Assembly (NCBI GenBank): GCA_965115915.1
Contig: OZ220483.1
Location: 124,001 to 188,000 of the forward strand
DNA: 64,000 nt
Origin: G965115915 sp965115915
GTDB lineage: Bacteria; Pseudomonadota; Gammaproteobacteria; Eutrophobiales; Eutrophobiaceae
Reading direction: 5' to 3'
Shown: one piece after another, positions 16,614-24,954 of the stretch
Numbering within the stretch: position 1 is the stretch's first letter
How the letters are laid out: each line of letters begins with the position of its first letter
Translations under genes and position numbers: made by a program
Notes under the pieces: model-generated
What the model saw: only the letters and a program-made list of their open reading frames with translations
Database searches by the model: none
Told to the model about the DNA's origin: nothing

Positions 16614-17357
16614 TCAGTGAGGTTTCTTCAGGGCTTTTTTTACGTCCTGGAAATGACGGCGGCTGACAGGCAGCAGCGTGTCACTGTTTCTTAGACACAG
16701 GTCCCATCCCCCGCCGGATCTTTTTTGCAGACGGGCGATCTTTGTGATGGCGACCAGCGTGTTGCGGTGGGACCGGATAAAGAGTCCGGCAAACTCCTGT
16801 TGCAGAGACTTGAGTGGCTCATCGAGCAACTTTTCCTCGGAGTTTTCCAGGCCAGTCATGACATAGCCGTGTTCGGCCCTGAAATATAGAATGTCTGTTA
16901 CCGGGATCAGTTCTATGTTGCGTCCGGTAACAATGCTGATGAAGCGCCGATAACTGTTTTTCTGTTCCATGCCGAGCAGCACTTCGTGTAGTTGCGCATT
17001 GCTCAGTATGCGTGCCCGTTTCAAAGCATAATCCAGGCGTTCCGGGCTTACCGGTTTGAGCAGATAATCGATGGCATGGCTCTCGAAGGCCTTTAGCGAG
17101 TGCTCCTCATAAGCGGTCAGGAAGATGATCACTGGAGCGTCTTTCAATTTTCCAAGGTGCCTTGCGGTTTCCAGTCCATCCATTACCGGCATGCGTATGT
17201 CCAGCAGTACCACATCTGGCGCATCCTCAGCGATCTGTTCCAGTGCACGGCGGCCATTTCTGGCCTCGCTGACCACTGCCGTTGGTCGCAGTGACAGGAT
17301 CATCCGTTTTACCCGATCCCGGGCAGCGGGTTCGTCATCGACGATCAGTATCTTCAT
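16614..17357 (-). CDS. algR: LytTR-family response regulator AlgR-like
   Basis: A 247-residue regulator: a receiver domain (Asp7, Asp8, phospho-acceptor Asp53 in LLDIRMPVMDG, Thr81, Lys101 in LLKPVS), then a C-terminal LytTR DNA-binding domain (ITGR-like VTGRNIELIPVTDILYFRAEHGYV, FIRSHRNTLVAI, LLPVSRRHFQDVKKAL). In Pseudomonas AlgR controls alginate and type IV pilus genes. The start codon lies inside the upstream kinase gene, a 23-nt overlap, so the pair is co-expressed. Calling it AlgR rests on the domains and the algZ-argH neighbourhood. Confidence 0.88.
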   Translation of the reverse strand: MKILIVDDEPAARDRVKRMILSLRPTAVVSEARNGRRALEQIAEDAPDVVLLDIRMPVMDGLETARHLGKLKDAPVIIFLTAYEEHSLKAFESHAIDYLLKPVSPERLDYALKRARILSNAQLHEVLLGMEQKNSYRRFISIVTGRNIELIPVTDILYFRAEHGYVMTGLENSEEKLLDEPLKSLQQEFAGLFIRSHRNTLVAITKIARLQKRSGGGWDLCLRNSDTLLPVSRRHFQDVKKALKKPH

Positions 17358-18480
17358 TGTGGCGCAGAGTGTCGGAGCGGGAGAGTAGTGGTTTCATGTC
17401 CAGGCTGTCTGGTGGTGGCTTTTTGGGCAGGCGCAGAAAAATCTGATAGAAATCGTCGGTTTCCGTTATTTCGAAGCGAAACCGGCTGGCGTATACCGCC
17501 TGTAGCTGTTGCCTGACGTTCTCCTGTGCGAGATGGTAACCGGAACCGGCGGTCGATCTGTCCGGATAGCGAGGGTTTTTAATGCGGAGCTCGATGTCCT
17601 CATCTGTGTATGTCCCATGGACGCTCACGGTGCCGCCTTCATCGAGCATCTGGATCCCGTGATAGATCGCGTTTTCCAACAAAGGTTGCAGGATGAAGCG
17701 TGGTACTTGAATGTCTTCATCGTCGGTTTCCAGAGTATCAATTTGCCACTGTACGTGCAATCGGTCTCCAAGGCGTTGCTTTTCCATATCCAGATATCGT
17801 TGGCACAGCCGGAGCTCTTCTCGCCAGGCGATCATGTAGTGGGTATCGTCCAGACTACCCCGGATCAGATCGGCCAGATCTTCGATCATTCTTTCCGCCT
17901 TGTCCGGGTGTTGGCTGATCAGGGAGGCGATGGTATTCAGTCCGTTGAACAGAAAGTGTGGCCGCATCCGCATCTGCAAAGCCTGAAGATGAGACCTGGC
18001 GGCGTGCTCGATGTTGCGGCGCAGTTGCCAGTTGATGTACAGGTAGCGCAGTGTTATTGCCGACAGGGTTCCGCTTATCGCCAGTGTGCGCAGATGAAAC
18101 TGGATATGACCAGTGGAGGCGATGAGTTTCTGATCCACAAGATTGAACAGAAGGGCGGCCGTTGTGACCAGCAATGTGATCAGCATGATCAGTAGCCACG
18201 CGATGATGCCGAACCATGTGGCACTGATATTCCACGACACTTTTTTCAGTTGGTGCAAAGCGAATGCGCCAGGCAGCGCCACCCAGTGCACAAACAGCGA
18301 GCACATGGCAACGTCGATCCACCATTCCTGCCAGCTTACAGCCAGTATCAGTGACAGGATAATTGCCACCGACTGAGCGAGCAGCAGTAGCATCAGCAGC
18401 ACCTTTGGGTCGCGAAAATCCGGCAGAAAGTCTCGTTCCGGGGCGTGTGGTGAATGAAAATCCCGGGTGGCGGTTGGCAT
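17335..18480 (-). CDS. algZ: LytS-family sensor histidine kinase AlgZ/FimS-like
   Basis: A 381-residue membrane kinase. Several hydrophobic helices (about 27-150) form the sensor, followed by the LytS-type His box LQMRMRPHFLFNGLNTIASL, an N-box region QPLLENAIYHGIQ and a G-box (GSGYHLAQENVRQQL). It should phosphorylate the AlgR-like regulator encoded immediately downstream. It is divergent from argH, as in Pseudomonas. The input signal cannot be read from the sequence. Confidence 0.85.
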   Translation of the reverse strand: MPTATRDFHSPHAPERDFLPDFRDPKVLLMLLLLAQSVAIILSLILAVSWQEWWIDVAMCSLFVHWVALPGAFALHQLKKVSWNISATWFGIIAWLLIMLITLLVTTAALLFNLVDQKLIASTGHIQFHLRTLAISGTLSAITLRYLYINWQLRRNIEHAARSHLQALQMRMRPHFLFNGLNTIASLISQHPDKAERMIEDLADLIRGSLDDTHYMIAWREELRLCQRYLDMEKQRLGDRLHVQWQIDTLETDDEDIQVPRFILQPLLENAIYHGIQMLDEGGTVSVHGTYTDEDIELRIKNPRYPDRSTAGSGYHLAQENVRQQLQAVYASRFRFEITETDDFYQIFLRLPKKPPPDSLDMKPLLSRSDTLRHNEDTDRR

Positions 18481-18555
18481 GGTTTCTAGTGTGTGAGGAT
18501 CAACGTTGATGGGGCTGTGGCAGACATGTTCACAGGCGGTCTACCGGATTCTGTG

Positions 18556-18584
18556 TGGTACAATCGGTTCGTCTTTTTGAGACG
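18556..18584 (+). promoter_or_regulatory. Extended -10, AlgR-like box and small hairpin before argH
   Basis: TGgTACAAT (18556-18564) is an extended -10 element without a clear -35. It overlaps the left end of CGGTTCGTC (18565-18573), which differs at one base from the remembered AlgR core CCGTTCGTC. CGTCT/AGACG (18570-18584) can form a 5-bp hairpin just before the argH ATG at 18593. Functions are inferred. Confidence 0.4.
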
Positions 18585-18592
18585 ATTTTACA

Positions 18593-19990
18593 ATGAGTGA
18601 CGGCCAGGATACACAGAAAAAACCCTGGGGAGGGCGTTTTTCCCTGCCTACCGATGAATTCGTGGAAGCGTTTACGGAATCTGTCTCGCTGGATCACCGG
18701 TTGTGTCAGGTAGACGTACAGGCGTCCATAGCGCATGCACGGATGCTTGCCAGCATCAAGGTACTGGGCGATGGTGATGCCGAGCGCATAGAGGCCGCGC
18801 TCAAGGCCATCCTGCAGGATGTGGAGGCGGGCAGGATACAGTGGTCGACCCGGCTCGAGGATGTGCATATGAACATCGAGTCTGAACTCGTTCACCGTAT
18901 TGGAGAGCTGGGGAAGAAATTGCATACGGCGCGTTCGCGCAATGATCAGGTCGCAACGGATATGCGCCTGTATCTGCGTGACGAGAGTGTGCAGATACGG
19001 GAATTGCTGGAGGCGTTGATGCACGTGCTGCTGGACTTGGCAATGGAATATAACGATGCGTGCATGCCCGGTTTTACCCATTTGCAGATAGCCCAGCCAG
19101 TGACTTTTGGCCATCATATGCTGGCCTGGTGCGAGATGCTTCTACGCGACAGGGAGCGTCTTGCGGAGTGTCGCGAACGTATGAACATACTGCCGCTGGG
19201 CGCGGTTGCTTTGGCGGGCACGGGTTTCCCGATCGATCGGGAGCAGGTGGCCCGGGAGCTCGGTTTTCGGGATGTGGCGCACAATTCTCTGGACGCGGTG
19301 AGCGACCGTGATTTCCTGATAGAATTTTCTTCCTGTAGCAGTCTGCTGATGATGCATCTGTCGCGTTTTTCCGAAGAACTCATTTTGTGGATGTCGACAC
19401 CGTTTGCGTTTATAGAACCGAGTGACGCCTGGAGCACCGGTTCTTCGGTTATGCCACAGAAGAGGAACCCGGATATCCCGGAACTGGTTCGAGGCAAGAC
19501 TGCCCGCGTATATGGCCATTTGATGGGCATGCTGAGTCTGATGAAGGCGCAGCCGCTGTCCTATAATCGTGACAATCAGGAGGACAAAGGCTTCCTGTTT
19601 GACACGGTGGATACTGTCAAGCAGTGTCTGCGTGCGTTTATCGGGATGCTTCCCACGTGTACGGTAAATGTGCAGCGCATGCATGACATGGCGGACCAGG
19701 GCTATAGCACCGCGACGGACCTGGCAGACTACCTGGTCAGGAAGGACATTCCGTTTCGTGACGCCCATGAGACAACCGGGCGGATTGTCGATTACGCAAT
19801 TGGGAAACAGCTTGCGCTGGCGGCGCTTTCGTTGGAGGAATTGAAAACTTTTGAGCAGCGCATTGATGCGGATGTCTATTCGGTCCTGAGTGTGTCCGGT
19901 TCGTTATCCGCACGTTGCCATACCGGGGGGACGGCTCCGGTCCAGGTAAGGAAAGAGATTGCCAGGCTGCGTGGCCTGCTGGCGGAATGA
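18593..19990 (+). CDS. argH: Argininosuccinate lyase
   Basis: A 465-residue enzyme of the fumarase/aspartase superfamily that splits argininosuccinate to arginine and fumarate. N-terminal KPWGGRFSLPTDEFVEAFT, HTARSRNDQVATD, and the signature GSSVMPQKRNPD (catalytic Ser loop) are present. Length is normal. The ATG at 18593 follows a candidate promoter in the algZ-argH divergent region. The stop overlaps the asmA start (ATGA). Confidence 0.97.
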   Translation: MSDGQDTQKKPWGGRFSLPTDEFVEAFTESVSLDHRLCQVDVQASIAHARMLASIKVLGDGDAERIEAALKAILQDVEAGRIQWSTRLEDVHMNIESELVHRIGELGKKLHTARSRNDQVATDMRLYLRDESVQIRELLEALMHVLLDLAMEYNDACMPGFTHLQIAQPVTFGHHMLAWCEMLLRDRERLAECRERMNILPLGAVALAGTGFPIDREQVARELGFRDVAHNSLDAVSDRDFLIEFSSCSSLLMMHLSRFSEELILWMSTPFAFIEPSDAWSTGSSVMPQKRNPDIPELVRGKTARVYGHLMGMLSLMKAQPLSYNRDNQEDKGFLFDTVDTVKQCLRAFIGMLPTCTVNVQRMHDMADQGYSTATDLADYLVRKDIPFRDAHETTGRIVDYAIGKQLALAALSLEELKTFEQRIDADVYSVLSVSGSLSARCHTGGTAPVQVRKEIARLRGLLAE

Positions 19991-22900
19991 GACCTTATTC
20001 GACGTTGAAGAAGGTTCTGCTGGCGTCATGTGTGCTGGCGGCGTTGTGTGTGCTGTTGCTGGGGGCGGGGATTTACTACTTGATCCGTGTGGACTTGGAT
20101 TCGCACAAGGATTTTATCAGTGCCATGTTTCTGGAGGAGACCGGTCGCCGGCTGGAACTGAGGGGAGAGATTGACCATACCCTGTATCCCTGGCTGGGGG
20201 TCGAACTGGATGGTATCCGGATAGGCAATGCCGAAGGGGCGGTGGGGACGAAGTTGCGACTCAGCAGCGGAAAGATGGCGTTGCGCGTCAAGCTGCTCCC
20301 GCTGCTGACAAAGAAACTGGAGGTGGATACAGTGCGGATCGATGGCCTGTGTCTGGATGTGCTGATAGAAGAAGATGTGCGCAATGACTGGGGGAGCGTA
20401 TCGGAACAGCAGGTGGACGAAGATGTGCTGGACGAAGATGTGCTGTTGGATTTGGGTGCACTGATCGTCGGTGGTGTGGATATCAGCAACGCCTGTCTGC
20501 ATGTTACCGACCGGCTGCGTGACAGGAGCTTCAAGCTGGATAATATGACGCTGAAGACGCAATATGTCCCGGGCCAGCCGCAGCCGGTGCGGTTTGAGGC
20601 GACGTTGCAGTCGGACGCACCGAAGTTGAACGGGAAAATTTCCTTGCAGGCGCAGGTTCGTTATCTGGACGGCGGTCGTATGCTGAATATCGATCCGTTG
20701 GAGGCGTCGTTTGATCTGGATAGCAGGCTGCTGCCTGCGGGGCAGGGGAAAGGGGAGTTGAAAGCGGCGGTATCGCTTGATTTTGAGGACGACACGGTGG
20801 TGGTGACAGGGTTGGTGCTGAACGCGCTGGGGATGCGTGCCAGTGGGGATGGCACACTATCCGATTTCAGAGACGAGGAACCCACGGTCACGGCCGAACT
20901 GGCGGTTTCTGGCAAGGATATCGCGTTGCCTTTCCGCATAGCGGGCATGCGGGAGCTTGCAGACAGCCTGGAACGGCAGCGAGGACGCCAGTTTGATGCC
21001 AAGGTCAGTCTGGGTACCGGTGATGGCCATGTTCGGCTCAGGCCGTTGCGGTTGAGTCTGCTGGGTTCCGACATCGATGCCACGGTGGAACTGGATGCAC
21101 GGCGGGGAACGCGGCGGGCGAACGGGAAGATTGTTGCCAAAGGGCCGGACTTGCCGTTGCTGATGAAGCTGGCTGGTGTATTCGTCCCGGACGATGCCCG
21201 GCTATCTCGATATGCCGGGCAGCTTTCCCGTCTGAAGGATCGATCGTTTGACATCAGTACGCAGTTTGATGCCGATCTGTCCGCAGGGAATATACAGATC
21301 CCGAATCTGAATGCCCGGGTACTCGGGGTCGCCGCGAATGCTAACGTGGAAGGGACTTCCCTGTATCGGGATGGTGGTAGCCTGTCTGGCGCTCTGACCG
21401 TGGTTGCCAAAGACGCGGGGTCATTGTTGAATGCCTTGCAGCTTGGTGGTGGTATGAGTAAAACGCTGAAGAGTTTGGATATGGAAGCGCGGTTCAGTGG
21501 CGCTGGCCGCCAGTTGCAACTCTCTCCGCTACGGTTGAAGGCGGGGTTTGCCGGGGCGAAGATCCCCGGGGGAAAAGTGGAGATCGAGGCGCGTACCCAG
21601 GCCGTACTGGACTGGAAGCGGGAGACGTTGCGGCTGGAAGGCTTCAAGCTCTCCGGATTGGGGCTGGATATGGGGGCGCAACTGTCGCTTGAGGATTATT
21701 CGGGAGACAGGGAGTTTGAGGCCCAGGTGCGGATCGCGCCGTTCCGACCGCGTCGTTTGCTGGAGCAATTGGAAATACCGGTGCCGGATACTGCCAGTAA
21801 GGATGCTTTTGGCAGGTTCGCGCTATCCGCTGTCAGCCTGTCCGGCAGTGCCGATGCGTTGCGTATAGAGGACATCCAGGCACAATTGGACGAGTCGCGT
21901 TTGCAGGGAAGCATCACGGTAAAGGGGTTGGATGGTGATGCCGTGGCATACGATATGAGGCTGAGTATGGATAAGTTGAACCTGGATGATTATTTGCCGC
22001 CCCGTACGCCGGGCGCTGCCGGGGGGGGAGCTGCCGCCGCAACGGAAACGACCTTGCCGATGGAAACACTGCGCGGACTGGATATTCGCAGTAGCCTGAG
22101 TGTGGGAACTCTCGAGTTTGGTGGCATCCGGCTGGAACAGGCCGCGCTCGACCTGCGTGCCAAGGATGGAGATGTCCGTTTGGCCCCGGTCAATGCCCGG
22201 CTTTACGGAGGAAAATACCAGGGCGAACTGGCCCTGGATGCAAGCGGAAAACGGCCAGCACTGAGTATGCGCAGTCACTTCGAAGGCGTTGAGATTGAAC
22301 CGTTGCTCGTGGCGTTGAATGGCAGTTCACAGATTTCGGGCAAGGGCGATTTGACCTTGTCGCTACGCTCTGATGGCAGAGATATTGGTGCGTTGCGTAA
22401 CAACCTGGCGGGTGGTGGCAGGCTTGAATTGCGCCAGGCGGTGTTGCAGGGCATAGACATTGGTTCGGTGTTGCGCCAGCTCGAGGTTTTGATTCGGGAG
22501 AAGCGTTTTGGCAAGGTGGATCGAGGTGAAACGACCCGAATTGACACCCTGGAGGGTACCCTGAAGCTGGAAAAGGGGGTGGTGCGGAGCGATGATCTTT
22601 TGGTCCGGAGCCCGGAGTTTCAGGTGAAGGGCGATGGTGTGCTGGCTAATCTCCGGGATGCGACATGGGACTATCGGTTGTTGGCCGAGGTGAGTAGCGC
22701 CCGGGCGAAGGCAGGTGAAAAGCGCTATGACACGGGCGGGTATGCGCTTCCCATCCATTGCAGTGGCAAGATACGCGATCACAAGTGTCTGCCGGATATT
22801 CGTTCCATACTGGAAAAATTCATCAAGGACACCCTGGTTGACAAGGTCATCAAAAAGGGTCTGGGAGAGATGCTGTCCGATGCCCTGGGGAAACCCGAGA

Positions 22901-23067
22901 CAAAGCAGCAGCAGGCGGATCGCCAGCCTCCGGTAGAGGGACCGGATGCCGCGATGAAGCAGCAGGAGGAGAAGCAGGAGGAGAAGCAGGAGGACATGCC
23001 GAAGCCGCCTTCGCCGGAGGAACTCGGGAAAGAGTTGCTTGAAGGGATGTTGGACAAGCTGTTCTGA
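19987..23067 (+). CDS. AsmA-family envelope protein
   Basis: A 1026-residue protein with one N-terminal membrane helix (about 9-30) followed by a long periplasmic beta-rich region, as in AsmA and related bridge-like lipid-transfer proteins that influence outer-membrane assembly. DSHKDFI... VDLDSHKDF-like N-terminal features and the C-terminal block DIGSVLRQLEVL with LEGTLKLEKGVVRSDDLLV and ISGKGDLTLSL match the AsmA C-terminal domain. The tail is a low-complexity Gln/Glu/Lys stretch encoded by a 12-bp tandem repeat. The ATG at 19987 overlaps the argH stop; an upstream frame inside argH is rejected. The asmA-mutY-yggX order is conserved in relatives. Confidence 0.85.
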   Translation: MRPYSTLKKVLLASCVLAALCVLLLGAGIYYLIRVDLDSHKDFISAMFLEETGRRLELRGEIDHTLYPWLGVELDGIRIGNAEGAVGTKLRLSSGKMALRVKLLPLLTKKLEVDTVRIDGLCLDVLIEEDVRNDWGSVSEQQVDEDVLDEDVLLDLGALIVGGVDISNACLHVTDRLRDRSFKLDNMTLKTQYVPGQPQPVRFEATLQSDAPKLNGKISLQAQVRYLDGGRMLNIDPLEASFDLDSRLLPAGQGKGELKAAVSLDFEDDTVVVTGLVLNALGMRASGDGTLSDFRDEEPTVTAELAVSGKDIALPFRIAGMRELADSLERQRGRQFDAKVSLGTGDGHVRLRPLRLSLLGSDIDATVELDARRGTRRANGKIVAKGPDLPLLMKLAGVFVPDDARLSRYAGQLSRLKDRSFDISTQFDADLSAGNIQIPNLNARVLGVAANANVEGTSLYRDGGSLSGALTVVAKDAGSLLNALQLGGGMSKTLKSLDMEARFSGAGRQLQLSPLRLKAGFAGAKIPGGKVEIEARTQAVLDWKRETLRLEGFKLSGLGLDMGAQLSLEDYSGDREFEAQVRIAPFRPRRLLEQLEIPVPDTASKDAFGRFALSAVSLSGSADALRIEDIQAQLDESRLQGSITVKGLDGDAVAYDMRLSMDKLNLDDYLPPRTPGAAGGGAAAATETTLPMETLRGLDIRSSLSVGTLEFGGIRLEQAALDLRAKDGDVRLAPVNARLYGGKYQGELALDASGKRPALSMRSHFEGVEIEPLLVALNGSSQISGKGDLTLSLRSDGRDIGALRNNLAGGGRLELRQAVLQGIDIGSVLRQLEVLIREKRFGKVDRGETTRIDTLEGTLKLEKGVVRSDDLLVRSPEFQVKGDGVLANLRDATWDYRLLAEVSSARAKAGEKRYDTGGYALPIHCSGKIRDHKCLPDIRSILEKFIKDTLVDKVIKKGLGEMLSDALGKPETKQQQADRQPPVEGPDAAMKQQEEKQEEKQEDMPKPPSPEELGKELLEGMLDKLF
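22957..22995 (+). repeat. 12-bp tandem repeat in the asmA 3' end
   Basis: Three near-identical AAGCAGGAGGAG-type units encode KQEE repeats in the C-terminal tail. The frame is kept whatever the copy number. Confidence 0.7.
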
Positions 23068-23100
23068 GGTGATGCGGCGTGCGCGTTCACTGGTGTGGGC

Positions 23101-24216
23101 ATGAGCGACTCGTTGCCTTCCACTGTTGAATTGATTGCTCCTCGGTTGCTGTCCTGGTGGCAGACGCATGGCCGTCATGATTTGCCGTGGCAGCGCGATA
23201 GCAGCCCGTGGCGGGTATGGGTTTCCGAGATCATGTTGCAACAGACCCAGGTGCAGACCATGTTGCCGTATTATGAACGTTTTATGGCTCGCTTCCCGGA
23301 TCTTGCCAGCCTGGCGGACGCATCACTTGACGAGGTCCTGCATCTGTGGAGCGGGCTGGGTTATTATGCCCGTGCCCGTCACTTGCATCGCAGTGCGCAG
23401 CTTGTGATGCGACAGCATGGGGGGAAGATACCGGATACGCTGGCTGAGTTGATGGCGTTGCCGGGCATTGGTCGCTCCACCGCCGGTGCGATACTTTCTA
23501 TTGCCTTCAGGCAGACACAGCCTATTCTGGATGGCAATGTCAAGCGTGTGCTGGCCCGTTGTTTTGCCGTGTCCGGCTGGCCGGGTGAGGCCGCTGTCAA
23601 TCGTCGACTGTGGGAGTTGGCTGCGGCGTGTACCCCGCAGCAGGGAGCTGCGACATACAATCAGGCGATCATGGACCTTGGTGCCAGCCTGTGTGGACGT
23701 GGCAGACCACAGTGCGCATGCTGTCCCCTGGTCTGCTGCTGTCGGGCAGCGGCCACGGGCTCTCAACAGCGCTATCCGCAGCGCAGGCGGGGTCGTCGGC
23801 TGCCACTGAAGCGGACGCATTTTCTGATCCTGGAAAGACCGGATGGTGCGGTGTATCTGCGGCAGCGTCCTCCGGTGGCGCTCTGGGGTGGGCTGTGGTG
23901 TTTCCCGGAATGCCCCGAGACGGAAGGTCTGTGTGACTGGGCGACCCGGGAACTGGGCATGGAGATAGCGGTGTTGGGTGTCGACCCGGCGTTCCCGGAA
24001 TTCCGTCATAGTTTCAGCCACTATCATCTACAGATTGTGCCGTTGCGCGCCAGGTTGCGTGGTCGTTGTACCCGGCTTGGCGAATCCTTGCCCGAATGCT
24101 GGTATACTCCGGGGGCGGGACAAAAGCTGGGTCTGCCAGCCCCCGTGCAGGGTTTGTTGTCGCAGTTATTCAGTCCGGAGAAAACAGAAACATGGAGCGG
24201 CTCGTCCACTGTGTGA
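23101..24216 (+). CDS. mutY: Adenine DNA glycosylase MutY
   Basis: A 371-residue base-excision enzyme that removes adenine opposite 8-oxoguanine. Helix-hairpin-helix LPGIGRSTAGAIL, the catalytic region ILDGNVKRVLAR with Asp, and the 4Fe-4S ligands with C-x6-C-x2-C-x5-C spacing in CGRGRPQCACCPLVCCC are visible. A C-terminal MutT-like domain (RQRPPVALWGGLWCFPE) recognises 8-oxoG. The ATG at 23101 is chosen over a GTG at 23095. The cluster makes it a client of Fe-S assembly. Its 3' end overlaps yggX by 25 nt. Confidence 0.95.
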   Translation: MSDSLPSTVELIAPRLLSWWQTHGRHDLPWQRDSSPWRVWVSEIMLQQTQVQTMLPYYERFMARFPDLASLADASLDEVLHLWSGLGYYARARHLHRSAQLVMRQHGGKIPDTLAELMALPGIGRSTAGAILSIAFRQTQPILDGNVKRVLARCFAVSGWPGEAAVNRRLWELAAACTPQQGAATYNQAIMDLGASLCGRGRPQCACCPLVCCCRAAATGSQQRYPQRRRGRRLPLKRTHFLILERPDGAVYLRQRPPVALWGGLWCFPECPETEGLCDWATRELGMEIAVLGVDPAFPEFRHSFSHYHLQIVPLRARLRGRCTRLGESLPECWYTPGAGQKLGLPAPVQGLLSQLFSPEKTETWSGSSTV

Positions 24217-24458
24217 AACTGGGAAAAGAGGCCCCGGGCCTGTCTACCGCCCCGTATCCGGGAGCGCTTGGAAAACGCATCTTTGATAATGTTTCCCAGG
24301 AGGCATGGGGGATGTGGCTGGATCATCAGACCATGCTCATTAACGAATATCGCCTGACCCCGATAGAGCCGAAGGCGCGCAAATTTCTGGAGGAGGAGAT
24401 GGAAAAGTATTTCTTTGGACAGGGTTCCGAAAAGCCGGCCGACTATGTGCCGGAGTGA
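24192..24458 (+). CDS. yggX: Fe(2+)-trafficking protein YggX
   Basis: An 88-residue protein involved in iron handling and protection of Fe-S proteins from oxidants. The N-terminus MERLVHCVKLGKEAPGL with Cys7 and the block SQEAWGMWLDHQTMLINEYRL are diagnostic. It starts inside the mutY 3' end, with GGAG about 12 nt upstream; longer frames are rejected. mutY-yggX is a conserved pair in gammaproteobacteria. Confidence 0.95.
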   Translation: MERLVHCVKLGKEAPGLSTAPYPGALGKRIFDNVSQEAWGMWLDHQTMLINEYRLTPIEPKARKFLEEEMEKYFFGQGSEKPADYVPE

Positions 24459-24491
24459 GGCGGGCGTTTCTGCTGGCGCGGAGAGGGGTCG

Positions 24492-24938
24492 GTGAGTAGA
24501 CAAGAGGACATGCTGGACAGCATTTTCGCCATGCAGGCTGCGCTGAACAACGACATATTCAGCAGGCAGCAGATACGTGCCGATGATGGTGATGTACTGT
24601 CAATGGACAGGTTGCACAAAGCGGCGGAAGGAGGGGAGCATGGTGTCAATGCACTGCCAAACCAGTGGCTTTGCCGTTACAGTCAGGCAATGCGTGCGGA
24701 ACTTGCCGAACTGGATGCGGAACTGCTGTACAAATGGTGGAGTCGGGATGCGATTGATATCGAAAATGTCCGTGTCGAACTGGTGGATATCCTGCATTTT
24801 CTGGTTTCTGCGATGATCTCTGCGGGCATGAGCGCGGATGATGTATACCGGATATACCAGCATAAGAACGCGGTCAACCTGAAACGTCAGGAAGACGGCT
24901 ACAGTCGTACCTCGGGGGCATCGCAAAACAGCCTGTGA
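24492..24938 (+). CDS. Dimeric all-alpha dUTP diphosphatase-like protein
   Basis: A 148-residue protein of the dUTPase_2/MazG-like all-alpha fold. Metal-binding pattern: EL.ELDAELLYKWW, then an E/N-rich helix IDIENVRVELVDILHFL, where Glu and Asp residues coordinate Mg. Such enzymes hydrolyse dUTP to dUMP, limiting uracil in DNA. The start is GTG at 24492, preceded by GAGAGGGG; an ATG at 24510 is an alternative. It is distinct from the trimeric Dut family. It lies 33 nt after yggX on the same strand and is convergent with gshA. Confidence 0.75.
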   Translation: MSRQEDMLDSIFAMQAALNNDIFSRQQIRADDGDVLSMDRLHKAAEGGEHGVNALPNQWLCRYSQAMRAELAELDAELLYKWWSRDAIDIENVRVELVDILHFLVSAMISAGMSADDVYRIYQHKNAVNLKRQEDGYSRTSGASQNSL

Positions 24939-24954
24939 TACCGGTCGGAAAGGC

